Part shown: positions 40,984 through 49,778 of the stretch, piece after piece
Numbering within the stretch: the stretch's first letter is position 1
Layout of the letters: the number at the start of each line of letters is the position of its first letter
Source: Stutzerimonas stutzeri
GTDB lineage: Bacteria; Pseudomonadota; Gammaproteobacteria; Pseudomonadales; Pseudomonadaceae
Direction: 5' to 3'
Assembly: GCA_002339675.1 (NCBI GenBank)
Contig: DDKB01000019.1
Span: 88,168 to 152,167 of the forward strand
DNA: 64,000 nt
Translations under genes and position numbers: made by a program
The notes under the pieces: model-generated
What the model was told of the DNA's origin: nothing
Databases searched by the model: none
Seen by the model: only the letters and a program-made list of their open reading frames with translations

Positions 40984-41154
40984 TGTAGGAGCTGGCGCTG
41001 CCTGCGATCCAGGGCTTCTACCGCCGTCGTGGCTGCGGTCGCAGGTAGAACCTGCTCCTACATAGAGCCGCCGCCTGTAGGAGCTGGCATTGCCTGCGAC
41101 CTCTGGCTTCAACCGCGGTAGTGGCGGTGATCGCAGGTAGAACCTGCTCCTACA
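40984..41154. repeat. Tandem pair of REP-like elements
   Basis: Two copies, each 79 bases (40984-41062 and 41076-41154), begin TGTAGGAGCTGGC and end GAACCTGCTCCTACA, so each is an inverted-repeat dimer (REPIN-like) and the two are direct repeats of each other. This is the common Pseudomonas REP family. It lies between atoB and atoE and may protect mRNA ends or attenuate transcription. Confidence 0.85.
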
Positions 41155-41169
41155 AGATCCCGCGTGGCG

Positions 41170-42351
41170 TCAGGCGCGCTCGATGGCCAGCGCGACGCCC
41201 TGGCCGCCGCCGATGCACAGCGTGGCCAGGCCCTTTTTCGCGTCGCGGCGAATCATCTCGTGCAGCAGCGTGACCAGCACGCGGCAGCCCGATGCGCCGA
41301 TGGGGTGGCCCAAGGCGATGGCGCCGCCGTTGACGTTGACCTTGCTCGCATCCCAGCCGAGCTCTTGCCCCACGGACAGTGCCTGGGCCGCGAAGGCCTC
41401 GTTGGCTTCGATCAAGTCCAGCTCGTCGAGCGACCAGCCGGCTTTGTCCAAGCAGCGACGGGTGGCCGAGACCGGCGCAATCCCCATGATTGCTGGGTCA
41501 ACGCCTGCGTTGGCGTAGGCCTTGATCGTCGCCAGCACCGGCAGGCCGAGAGCCTTGGCTTTATCGGCGCTCATCAGCAACACCGCCGCGGCGCCGTCGT
41601 TGAGACTGGAGGCGTTGCCGGCGGTGACCGAACCGTCCTTCTTGAAGGCTGGCCTGAGTTTGGCCAGTGACTCGGCGGTGGTGCCGGCACGCGGTTGCTC
41701 GTCGGTGTCGAAACGCAGCGAATCACCTTTGCGCTGAGGGATTTCGATGGGCGTGATCTCGTCGTTGAAACGCCCGGCCTCGATGGCGGCGACGGCCTTC
41801 TGCTGTGATGACGCGGCAAATGCGTCCTGCGCTTCACGGCTGATCTGGTACTTGTCGACGAGGTTCTCCGCCGTGATCCCCATATGGAAATCATTGAAGG
41901 CATCCCAAAGGCCATCGCTGATCATGCTGTCGACTAGCTCGGCATGGCCCATGCGCAGCCCGGTGCGCGCCTTGGGCAGCACATAGGGCGCGAGGCTCAT
42001 GTTTTCCTGACCCCCGGCAATGACCACCTCGGCATCGCCGCAGCGAATGGCCTGGGTCGCCAGATGCAGCGCCTTGAGACCCGAACCGCAGACTTTGTTC
42101 AGCGTGAATGACGGCACGGCATGTGGCAGGCCGGCCTTGATCGAGGCCTGGCGCGCCGGGTTCTGCCCGGAGCCGGCGGTCAGTACCTGGCCGAGAATGA
42201 CTTCGTCGACTTCGGCAGGGTTGAGCTTCGTCTGCTCGAGCAGGCGCTTGATCACGGCAGCGCCCAGATCCGGCGCGGCAATGTTGGCCAGGCTGCCTTG
42301 GAAGGCGCCGATGGCGGTGCGGGTGGCGGCTACGATAACGACGTCTTGCAT
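41170..42351 (-). CDS. atoB: Acetyl-CoA C-acetyltransferase
   Basis: This 393-residue thiolase cleaves acetoacetyl-CoA to two acetyl-CoA. The acylated nucleophile is C88 in LNKVCGSGLKAL. NEAFAAQAL, GHPIGASG and the second active Cys in CIGGGQGVA are present. I start at the ATG at 42351, the family N-terminus (QDVVIVAATRT). It lies 74 bases downstream of the CoA-transferase genes and completes their pathway. Confidence 0.95.
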   Translation of the reverse strand: MQDVVIVAATRTAIGAFQGSLANIAAPDLGAAVIKRLLEQTKLNPAEVDEVILGQVLTAGSGQNPARQASIKAGLPHAVPSFTLNKVCGSGLKALHLATQAIRCGDAEVVIAGGQENMSLAPYVLPKARTGLRMGHAELVDSMISDGLWDAFNDFHMGITAENLVDKYQISREAQDAFAASSQQKAVAAIEAGRFNDEITPIEIPQRKGDSLRFDTDEQPRAGTTAESLAKLRPAFKKDGSVTAGNASSLNDGAAAVLLMSADKAKALGLPVLATIKAYANAGVDPAIMGIAPVSATRRCLDKAGWSLDELDLIEANEAFAAQALSVGQELGWDASKVNVNGGAIALGHPIGASGCRVLVTLLHEMIRRDAKKGLATLCIGGGQGVALAIERA

Positions 42352-42425
42352 GAAAAGTTCTCCAATCCGAAACGGGAAAAGCCTCGCATGCGCTGCGCGC
42401 ATCCGAGGCTCTCGAACGACGCCGA

Positions 42426-43085
42426 TCAGGCGAACTGCATTTCCGGGACGTGATCCGGGACTACCAGCTCACCGGCCGTCTTGGCGACGATCTCCTCGAC
42501 GCTCACGCCCGGGGCGCGCTCCTTGAGAACGAAGGCGCCGTTCTCGATTTCCAGATAGGCCAGATCTGTGAGTACGCGCTTGATGCAGCCGGCTCCGGTC
42601 AATGGCAGCGTGCACTTAGGCAGCAACTTGGACTCGCCATCCTTGGAGGCATGGGTCATCAGCACGATGATGTTTTCGGCACCGGCGACCAGATCCATCG
42701 CGCCGCCCATGCCTTTGACCAGCTTGCCGGGAATCATCCAGGACGCGATGTTGCCCTGCACGTCGACCTCGAAAGCGCCGAGTACGGTGAGATCGATGTG
42801 GCCACCGCGGATCATCGCGAAGGATTCGGCGGAGTTGAAAATGGACGCGCCCACGCGAGCGGTCACGGTCTGTTTGCCGGCGTTGATCATGTCGGCGTCG
42901 AGCTCTTGCTCGGTGGGAAAGGCGCCCATGCCGAGCAGGCCGTTCTCCGACTGCAGCATCACTTCCATGCCTTCCGGCACGTAGTTGGCGACCAGGGTCG
43001 GGATGCCGATGCCGAGGTTCACGTAGTAGCCGTCCTGCAGTTCGCGGGCGACGCGCTGGGCCATTTGTTCACGAGACAGTGCCAT
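42426..43085 (-). CDS. dhcB: 3-oxoacid (dehydrocarnitine/acetoacetate) CoA-transferase subunit B
   Basis: The 219-residue beta subunit has the catalytic glutamate E47 in SENGLLGMG, where the CoA thioester intermediate forms. Length and motifs match SCOT-type family I transferases. Synteny (LysR gene, subunit A, subunit B, thiolase, AtoE) equals the P. aeruginosa dhcR-dhcAB-atoB region of carnitine catabolism, so I use dhc names. Activity on acetoacetate is equally plausible from sequence. Confidence 0.88.
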   Translation of the reverse strand: MALSREQMAQRVARELQDGYYVNLGIGIPTLVANYVPEGMEVMLQSENGLLGMGAFPTEQELDADMINAGKQTVTARVGASIFNSAESFAMIRGGHIDLTVLGAFEVDVQGNIASWMIPGKLVKGMGGAMDLVAGAENIIVLMTHASKDGESKLLPKCTLPLTGAGCIKRVLTDLAYLEIENGAFVLKERAPGVSVEEIVAKTAGELVVPDHVPEMQFA

Positions 43086-43109
43086 GGTCTGTTCCTCTTA
43101 TTCTTTTGA

Positions 43110-43808
43110 TTAGCTGCGGACGGTGCGCTTTTCGATGCGCTTTTCGAAGGTGCCGCAGATGAGGCGGTCAACGTAGATGCCGGGCGTGTGGATCTGGGTG
43201 GGGTCGATCTCGCCGGGTTCGACGATTTCCTCGACCTCCACCACGGTGATCTTGCCGGCGGCCGCAGCCAGCGGATTGAAGTTCTGCGCGGTGTGGCGGT
43301 AGATGACGTTGCCGTAGCGGTCGGCCTTCCAGCCTTTGACGATGGCGAAGTCGCCGGTGATGGCATGCTCGAGAATGTGTGGGCGCCCGTTGAATTCGCG
43401 GACGTCCTTGCCTTCGGCGATGGGCGTACCGTAACCGGTGGCCGTATAGAAAGCAGGAATGCCGGCGCCGCCCGCGCGCATTTTCTCAGCCAGCGTGCCC
43501 TGGGGCGTTAGCTCGACCTCCAGTTCGCCGTTGAGCAGCTGTTTTTCGAACAGCGCGTTTTCGCCGACGTAGGAGGCGATCATCTTGCGGATCTGCCGAT
43601 CCTCCAGCAGTACCCCGAGGCCAAAGCCGTCGACGCCGCAGTTGTTGGAAACCACGGTCAGATCGCGGGTGCCCTTGCGCTTGATTTCGGCGATCAGGTT
43701 TTCTGGAATGCCGCACAGGCCGAAGCCGCCGGCTAGAACGGTCATGCCGTCTTCGAGGCCTTCAAGTGCCTCGGCATAGGAATTCACGCGCTTGTCGAAA
43801 CCAGCCAT
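43110..43808 (-). CDS. dhcA: 3-oxoacid (dehydrocarnitine/acetoacetate) CoA-transferase subunit A
   Basis: The 232-residue alpha subunit has the CoA-binding loop GGFGLCGIPENLI near residue 27 and NNCGVDGFGLG. It pairs with the B subunit 24 bases downstream to move CoA from succinyl-CoA or acetyl-CoA to a 3-oxoacid. It is the first gene of the leftward operon, divergent from the LysR gene across 150 bases that are unusually A+T-rich for this window. Confidence 0.9.
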   Translation of the reverse strand: MAGFDKRVNSYAEALEGLEDGMTVLAGGFGLCGIPENLIAEIKRKGTRDLTVVSNNCGVDGFGLGVLLEDRQIRKMIASYVGENALFEKQLLNGELEVELTPQGTLAEKMRAGGAGIPAFYTATGYGTPIAEGKDVREFNGRPHILEHAITGDFAIVKGWKADRYGNVIYRHTAQNFNPLAAAAGKITVVEVEEIVEPGEIDPTQIHTPGIYVDRLICGTFEKRIEKRTVRS

Positions 43809-43958
43809 AAACCTTTCCTTCTTGTTGTTGGGTTTGCCCGTTGAGCCGAGTCCCGAGTGTTCCTCCGCTGGCTGTATTTGTTAAGTTGATTTTTAAGCGT
43901 GATTGATTGATAAAACTAAACAAACAGCGCTGCCTTCCTCACCTGGAAACCCGATTCG

Positions 43959-44858
43959 ATGACAGTCAAACAACTGCGTGCCTTTCTCGCCGTGGCCCAG
44001 GCACTGAGCTTCGCCCAGGCCGGCGAACGCCTGCACCTGTCGCAATCGGCCCTGAGCCTGACCATCAAGGCGCTGGAAGACGGCCTCGGTGGCCGCCTGT
44101 TCAGCCGCACCACCCGGGCCGTCGCGCTGACGCCTGAAGGCGAGGCGCTGTTGCCCCTGGCACGCCGCCTGCTGGCCGACTGGGACAACGCCGAGGATGA
44201 ACTGCGCCAGCGCTTCACCCTGCAGCAGGGCCGGGTGGCGCTGGCCTCGATGCCGTCCTTCGCGGGCAACCTGCTGCCGGCGGTGCTACGCACCTTTCGT
44301 GATCGCTACCCGTCGATCAGCGTCACGGTGCACGACGTGATCAACGAGCAGGTGATGGAAATGGTCCGCGACCGCCAGGTGGAAATCGGCATCGCCTTCG
44401 AGCCCGAGCCGAGCACGCCGCTGACTTTCACGCCGCTGTACGTCGACCGTTTCGTGGCGGTGGTGCCGGCCGACTCGGCGCTGGCCGGCGTGGACGAGCT
44501 GAGCTGGGACGCCTTGCTCGGCCAACCCTTCATCGCCCTGCAACGGCCGTCGACGGTACGCGTCATGCTTGAAGAGCACCTGCGGCCGCGTGGCCGCCAG
44601 CTTCGTGTGCAGTTCGAGAGTCACCAGCTCGCGACGGTTGGCCGGATGGTCGCCAGCGGCCTGGGGGTCAGTGCGGTTCCGGCGCTGTGCCGCGAGCAGA
44701 TGCTCGAACTGGGTGCCCGCTGCGTCGCGCTGGGTGATCCGGTGATCGAGCGGCCGGTGGGCATCCTGACCAAGCCGGGACACCAGTTGTCGGTCGCCGC
44801 CCAGGCCATCGCCGATACCTTGTGTGCCGCGCCTCACTTCCCTCGGTGCCCTGCCTGA
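43959..44858 (+). CDS. dhcR: LysR-family regulator DhcR
   Basis: The 299-residue protein has an N-terminal winged helix (LRAFLAVAQALSFAQAGERLHLSQSALS; landmark residues 5-32) and a LysR effector domain. Divergent placement opposite dhcA, as in P. aeruginosa, argues that it activates the dhcAB-atoB operon in response to a pathway metabolite. The 43809-43958 intergenic region holds the shared promoter zone; I did not resolve a specific T-N11-A operator. benR follows on the same strand after 237 bases. Confidence 0.85.
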   Translation: MTVKQLRAFLAVAQALSFAQAGERLHLSQSALSLTIKALEDGLGGRLFSRTTRAVALTPEGEALLPLARRLLADWDNAEDELRQRFTLQQGRVALASMPSFAGNLLPAVLRTFRDRYPSISVTVHDVINEQVMEMVRDRQVEIGIAFEPEPSTPLTFTPLYVDRFVAVVPADSALAGVDELSWDALLGQPFIALQRPSTVRVMLEEHLRPRGRQLRVQFESHQLATVGRMVASGLGVSAVPALCREQMLELGARCVALGDPVIERPVGILTKPGHQLSVAAQAIADTLCAAPHFPRCPA

Positions 44859-45051
44859 TCGGCGACCCTGGCGCCGCCATCCGATGGTCGCAGGAGGGCT
44901 GAAAACGTGCGGTTACCGGACGTCGGCGCTGTCCGGCCTGGCGCGATCTTCTATGCTTCAGGCAGCCGGAGGCCTTACCCGCGGGCAGTTCGCCTGGCCA
45001 GGACAGGTGCGGGCGGGGCGCTGCGATTCGCCGGCCCCGGCCCGGGACAGC

Positions 45052-45084
45052 AACAACGACAAGAACAACGACAAGAACAACGAG
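45052..45084 (+). repeat. 12-bp tandem repeat before benR
   Basis: The unit AACAACGACAAG occurs 2.75 times (45052-45084), immediately before the benR start at 45096. It ends in GAGAG, close to where a ribosome site would be. It may be a slippage-prone leader repeat; its effect is unknown. Confidence 0.75.
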
Positions 45085-45095
45085 AGTGCCTTGTG

Positions 45096-46049
45096 ATGGA
45101 CAGTCTGCTGAATGCGAAAAGCCGGATTTTCGAGCGTGCCGACCCCCATGCGGTGTCGGAGTACGTCAACCAGCACGTCGGTGCGCACTGCATCCAGCTG
45201 CCACGCAGCGGCCGGCCCCAGGCGAGCCTGAGCCACTGCCGGTTCGGCAAGCTCGACCTGTGCAAGCTGAGCTACGGTGGCAGCGTGCACGTCACCTCGC
45301 CGGCACTGGAAACCATCTACCACCTGCAGTTGCTGCAACGCGGGCACTGCCTTTGGCGTGGCCGCGGCCAGGAGCATTGCTTCACCCCTGGCGAGCTGCT
45401 GCTGATCAACCCGGACGACCCGGTCGACCTGACCTATTCGGACGACTGTGAAAAGCTCATCGTCAAGCTGCCCACCTCGTTCCTGGAGAAGGCCTGCGCC
45501 GACAACCAGTGGCGCGCGCCGGGGGAGGGCATTCGTTTCGCCGCCAGCCGCTACGACCTGAGGCAGCTCGACGGCATCGAAAGCCTGCTCGGGCTGATCT
45601 GCCAGGAAGCCGAGGCCGAGCATTGCGTGCCCCAGTTGCAAGAGCAGTACAGCCGGGTCATCGCCTCCAAGCTGCTCTGCACCCTGGCCAACAACATCCT
45701 GCGCGAACCGCTGGGCGACAGCTGTCCTTCATTCGGACGCATCACCGACTACATCGACGAGCACCTCAAGCAGGACATCTCCATCGAACAGCTGGCGCAA
45801 CTGGCGAACATGAGCCCGCGCTCGCTCTACCTGCTGTTCGAACGCAAGGCCGGCACCACGCCCAAGTCCTACATCCGCCAGCGCAAGCTCGAACAGATTC
45901 ACGGCCGCCTGAGCGATCCCTCGGGCCGGGTGCGCAACATCACCGAGATCGCCATGGATTACGGGTTCCTTCACCTCGGGCGGTTCTCCGAGAGCTACAA
46001 GAGCGTTTTTGGCGAGCTCCCATCCGACACCCTGCGCAAGCATCACTAG
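45096..46049 (+). CDS. benR: AraC/XylS-family benzoate regulator BenR
   Basis: The 317-residue protein has an N-terminal effector domain (ASLSHCRFGKLDLCKLSYGG) and a C-terminal double helix-turn-helix: ISIEQLAQLANMSPRSLYLLF and the second helix pair with TEIAMDYGFLHLGRFS (landmarks). This is the XylS/BenR class that activates benA when benzoate binds. BenR-type direct repeats are present 2.3 kb downstream in front of benA. The ATG at 45096 starts the family N-terminus; a GTG three bases earlier is possible. Unusually, a kinase gene separates benR from benA. Confidence 0.92.
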   Translation: MDSLLNAKSRIFERADPHAVSEYVNQHVGAHCIQLPRSGRPQASLSHCRFGKLDLCKLSYGGSVHVTSPALETIYHLQLLQRGHCLWRGRGQEHCFTPGELLLINPDDPVDLTYSDDCEKLIVKLPTSFLEKACADNQWRAPGEGIRFAASRYDLRQLDGIESLLGLICQEAEAEHCVPQLQEQYSRVIASKLLCTLANNILREPLGDSCPSFGRITDYIDEHLKQDISIEQLAQLANMSPRSLYLLFERKAGTTPKSYIRQRKLEQIHGRLSDPSGRVRNITEIAMDYGFLHLGRFSESYKSVFGELPSDTLRKHH

Positions 46050-46247
46050 CCGATCGACCGGCGCCTCTCCCCCGGCCAGGCTGTGACCTGCCGCACAGCC
46101 CGGGCCAACCCCGCCGCGTTGTGGGTCCGGCGCCGAACTCTCGGCAGCGCCAGGTGCCTATGCAGGTGGTAGCGCGATTGCCGGCGCGTGCCTTTCGGGC
46201 CTGTACCGGTCATCATCGCGACTCAATCATTCGACCGGGGGTATTGC

Positions 46248-48176
46248 ATGCCAGGGGTTGCCTCCTCGACCACACCACTCGAGCTGCTCGATCGCTATCG
46301 CCTGCTGATCGACTCGGTGACCGATTACGCCATCTACATGCTCGATGCCAGCGGCACCGTGGTCAGCTGGAACGCCGGCGCCCGGCGCTTCAAGGGCTAC
46401 GAAGAGGCGGAAATCCTTGGCCAGCACTTCTCCCGTTTCTACACCGCCGAGGACCGCGCGGCCGGCATGCCGCAGCGCACCCTGGAGCAGGCGGCCACGG
46501 AGCGTTTCGAAGGCGAGGGCTGGCGGGTGCGCAAGGATGGTTCGCGCTTCTGGTGCCACGTGGTGGTCGATCCGATGCGGGCGCCGGACGGCAGCCTGAT
46601 CGGGTTCGCCAAGGTCACCCGCGATCTCACCGAGCGCAAGCTCGCCGAGGAATCGCTCAAGCAGAGCGAGCAACAGTTCCGCCTGCTGGTGCAGAGCGTC
46701 ACCGACTACGCCATCTACATGCTCGACCCGACCGGCATCATCACTAACTGGAATGCCGGCGCGCAGCGCATCAAGGGCTACCGACCCGACGAGGTCATCG
46801 GCCAGCATTATTCAGTGTTCTTTACCGAGGAAGACCGGCAGCGCGGCGCGCCCCAGCGCGGCCTGGCCGCGGCCCTGCGTGACGGCCGCTTCGAAAGCCA
46901 GGGCTGGCGGGTGCGCAAGGATGGCTCGCGGTTCTGGGCAAACGTGGTGGTCGACCCGATCCGCAGCGAGTCCGGTGTGTTGCTCGGCTTTGCCAAGGTC
47001 ACCCGCGACATCACCGAAAGCGTCGAGGCCCAGCGTGCCCTGGAAAAGGCCCGCGAGGCGCTGTTCCAGTCGCAGAAGATGGAATCGCTCGGCCGCTTGA
47101 CCGGCGGCATCGCCCACGACTTCAACAATCTGCTGATGGCCGTGCTCGGTGGCCTGGAGCTCGTCCGCCGGCGGGTCGACGGCGATCCGCGGCTCGTGCC
47201 GCTGCTGGACAACGCGATCCAGGGCGCCGAGCGCGGCGTTTCCCTGTCCCAGCGCATGCTCGCCTTTGCCAGGCGCCAGGAACTGCACCTCGAACTGGTC
47301 GACCTGCCCGCGCTGGTGCGCGGCATGGCGGATCTGCTGCGCCAGTCGCTGGGCCCACGCATCGCGGTCGAGACCCGCTTCCCGCTGTCGCTCAAGCCAG
47401 TGCTGGCGGATGCCAACCAGATGGAGCTGGCGCTGCTCAACCTGGCGGTGAACGCCCGCGACGCCATGCCCGACGGCGGCACGGTCACCATCTCGGCCCA
47501 CGAGCGCCGGCTGGACGGTCGCGAAGGGCCGCTCGCGCCAGGTAAATACGTCTGCCTGGCGTTGGCCGACGAAGGCGAGGGCATGGACCAGGCGACACTG
47601 GACCAGGCGACCGAACCCTTCTTTACCACCAAGGGCGTCGGCAAGGGCACTGGCCTCGGGCTGTCCATGGTTCATGGCCTGGCGGCGCAGTCCGGCGGCC
47701 GGCTGGTGCTCAAGAGCCAGAAGGGCGCCGGCACCACCGCTGAACTCTGGCTGCCGCTGGCCGCCGAGGCCCCGCCAGCGGCGGAGCTGGAACGGCCGCT
47801 GCCGAGCGCCCCCCACGGCCCCTTGGCCATCAGCGTGCTGGCGGTGGACGACGACCCGCTGGTCCTGATGACCACCGCGGCGATGCTCGAGGACCTCGGT
47901 TGCCAGGTATTCGAAGCCACCTCGGCCGAGCGAGCCCTGGAAATCCTTGCCACGCGCAGCGTCCAGCTGGTGCTCACCGACCAGGCCATGCCGCACATGA
48001 CCGGCTCGCAACTGGCCGAATTGATCCGCCATCGCTACCCGAGCCTGCCAGTGGTCCTGGCTACCGGCTACGCCGACAAGCTGGGCGGCCTGGGCGGCTC
48101 GCTGCCTCGGCTTGCCAAGCCTTTCGATCAGGATGCGCTGGTTCAGTGTATCGCTGCCGTCCTTAATCCCCGCTGA
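46248..48176 (+). CDS. Hybrid PAS-PAS sensor histidine kinase with receiver domain
   Basis: This 642-residue protein has no signal peptide or transmembrane helix, so it should be cytoplasmic. Two similar PAS domains (about 15-130 and 140-255; each has YAIYMLD and GWRVRKDGSRFW) precede a dimerisation domain with phospho-His H290 in GGIAHDFNN and an ATPase domain (NLAVNARDAMPDGG; GKGTGLGLSMVHG). A C-terminal receiver has D578 in LTDQAMP. There is no output domain and no adjacent partner regulator. It sits between benR and benA on the same strand. A role in aromatic sensing is only an inference from position. Confidence 0.88.
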   Translation: MPGVASSTTPLELLDRYRLLIDSVTDYAIYMLDASGTVVSWNAGARRFKGYEEAEILGQHFSRFYTAEDRAAGMPQRTLEQAATERFEGEGWRVRKDGSRFWCHVVVDPMRAPDGSLIGFAKVTRDLTERKLAEESLKQSEQQFRLLVQSVTDYAIYMLDPTGIITNWNAGAQRIKGYRPDEVIGQHYSVFFTEEDRQRGAPQRGLAAALRDGRFESQGWRVRKDGSRFWANVVVDPIRSESGVLLGFAKVTRDITESVEAQRALEKAREALFQSQKMESLGRLTGGIAHDFNNLLMAVLGGLELVRRRVDGDPRLVPLLDNAIQGAERGVSLSQRMLAFARRQELHLELVDLPALVRGMADLLRQSLGPRIAVETRFPLSLKPVLADANQMELALLNLAVNARDAMPDGGTVTISAHERRLDGREGPLAPGKYVCLALADEGEGMDQATLDQATEPFFTTKGVGKGTGLGLSMVHGLAAQSGGRLVLKSQKGAGTTAELWLPLAAEAPPAAELERPLPSAPHGPLAISVLAVDDDPLVLMTTAAMLEDLGCQVFEATSAERALEILATRSVQLVLTDQAMPHMTGSQLAELIRHRYPSLPVVLATGYADKLGGLGGSLPRLAKPFDQDALVQCIAAVLNPR

Positions 48177-48315
48177 CTCCTGCCTCGCCGCGCCGGCACG
48201 ACGGCCGGCGTCGGCTCCGCCTGCTTCCCCCCTGCGGTAATGAACCGGCTCCGACCGCGCCGATCCGGCCCGTCAGTGTGCGCTGCCCGTCCAGTTTCCC
48301 GCGCCGCCCTCCCAT

Positions 48316-48379
48316 TGCAGAAAACGGATAGAGGTCCTGCAGGAAGCGGATATTGATGCCGCCTGCCGCGCCGTAGCCT
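48316..48379 (+). promoter_or_regulatory. BenR/XylS-type promoter of benABCD
   Basis: Two direct repeats fit TGCA-N6-GGNTA exactly: TGCAGAAAACGGATA at 48316-48330 and TGCAGGAAGCGGATA at 48338-48352. They are offset by 22 bases, about two helical turns. TAGCCT at 48374-48379 lies 21 bases after the second repeat, the same distance as the -10 of the XylS-controlled Pm promoter. Predicted start is near 48386, giving a leader of about 30 nt to benA. GGAGG at 48404-48408 is the ribosome site. Confidence 0.88.
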
Positions 48380-48416
48380 TCATCACGTAGACACAATAAC
48401 AATGGAGGCCCCGGCC

Positions 48417-49778
48417 ATGTCCCTGGGATTCGACTACCTTGATTCGCTGCTCGAAGAAGATACAGAGAAGGGCGTCTTTCGCTGCAGGCGCGAGATGTTC
48501 ACCGACCCTCGGTTGTTCGATCTGGAGATGAAACACATCTTCGAGGGCAACTGGCTGTACCTCGCTCACGAGAGCCAGATCCCCGAGAAGAACGACTACT
48601 ACACCACCCAGATGGGTCGTCAGCCGATCTTCATCGCCCGCAACAAGGAGGGCGAACTCAACGCCTTCATTAATGCCTGCAGCCATCGCGGCGCCATGCT
48701 GTGCCGCTTCAAGAGCGGCAACAAGGCGACCTATACCTGCCCATTCCATGGCTGGACGTTCAATAACTCGGGCAAGCTGCTGAAGGTCAAGGACCCGAAG
48801 GAAGCTGGCTACCCGGACAGCTTCAACTGCGACGGCTCTCATGACCTGAAGAAGATCGCCCGTTTCGAGTCCTACCGCGGCTTCCTGTTCGGCAGCCTGC
48901 GTGAGGACGTGGCGCCGCTGGAGGACTTCCTCGGCGAATCGAAGAAGATCATCGACATGGTGGTCGACCAGTCGCCGGACGGCATCGAAGTGCTGCGCGG
49001 CTCGTCCACTTATGTTTACGAAGGCAACTGGAAGCTGCAGGCCGAAAATGGCGCCGACGGCTACCACGTCACCGCGGTGCACTGGAACTACGCCGCCACC
49101 CAGCAGCAGCGAAAGCTGAAAGAGGCCGGTGACGACATCCGCGCCATGAGCGCCGGCGGCTGGGGCAAGAAGGGCGGTGGTTTCTACTCCTTCGAGAACG
49201 GCCATTTGTTGCTCTGGACCCGCTGGGACAACCCGGAAGACCGCCCGCTGTACGCCCGCCGCGACGAGATGATCGCCGAGGTCGGCCAGGCACGGGCCGA
49301 CTGGATGATCGAAAACTCGCGCAACCTCTGCCTCTACCCGAATCTGTACCTGATGGACCAGTTCGGCTCGCAGCTGCGCATCGCCAAGCCGATCTCCGTC
49401 GACAAGACCGAAGTCACCATCTACTGCATCGCACCCAAGGGCGAGAGCGCCGAAGCCCGCGCCCGCCGCATCCGCCAGTACGAAGACTTCTTCAACGTCA
49501 GCGGCATGGCCACCCCCGACGACCTGGAAGAATTCCGCGCCTGCCAGCAGGGCTTCGCCGGACGGGCGATGGAATGGAACGACATGTCCCGCGGTGCCAA
49601 GCACTGGATCGACGGCGCTGACGAGGGCGCGCAGGAAATCGACCTGCATCCGCTGATGAGCGGCGTACGTACCGAGGATGAAGGCCTGTTCGTGCTGCAA
49701 CACCACTACTGGCAGCAGCAAATGATCAAGGGGCTCAAGGAAGAGCAGGACCAGCTGATCCACGTGGAGGGCGCGTGA
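48417..49778 (+). CDS. benA: Benzoate 1,2-dioxygenase large (alpha) subunit
   Basis: BenA and BenB hydroxylate benzoate to cis-1,2-dihydroxycyclohexadiene-1-carboxylate with O2. The 453-residue alpha subunit has Rieske ligands C88, H90, C108 and H111 and a C-terminal mononuclear-iron domain with NGADGYHVTAVHW holding the iron histidines. GGAGG 8 bases before 48417 fixes the start. It is first in the benABCD transcript and is preceded by a BenR promoter. Confidence 0.96.
   Translation: MSLGFDYLDSLLEEDTEKGVFRCRREMFTDPRLFDLEMKHIFEGNWLYLAHESQIPEKNDYYTTQMGRQPIFIARNKEGELNAFINACSHRGAMLCRFKSGNKATYTCPFHGWTFNNSGKLLKVKDPKEAGYPDSFNCDGSHDLKKIARFESYRGFLFGSLREDVAPLEDFLGESKKIIDMVVDQSPDGIEVLRGSSTYVYEGNWKLQAENGADGYHVTAVHWNYAATQQQRKLKEAGDDIRAMSAGGWGKKGGGFYSFENGHLLLWTRWDNPEDRPLYARRDEMIAEVGQARADWMIENSRNLCLYPNLYLMDQFGSQLRIAKPISVDKTEVTIYCIAPKGESAEARARRIRQYEDFFNVSGMATPDDLEEFRACQQGFAGRAMEWNDMSRGAKHWIDGADEGAQEIDLHPLMSGVRTEDEGLFVLQHHYWQQQMIKGLKEEQDQLIHVEGA

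Noticed and set aside
45052..45084. Tandem repeat before benR as a CRISPR fragment
   Set aside because: Units are contiguous 12-mers without spacers, and no cas gene is in the window.
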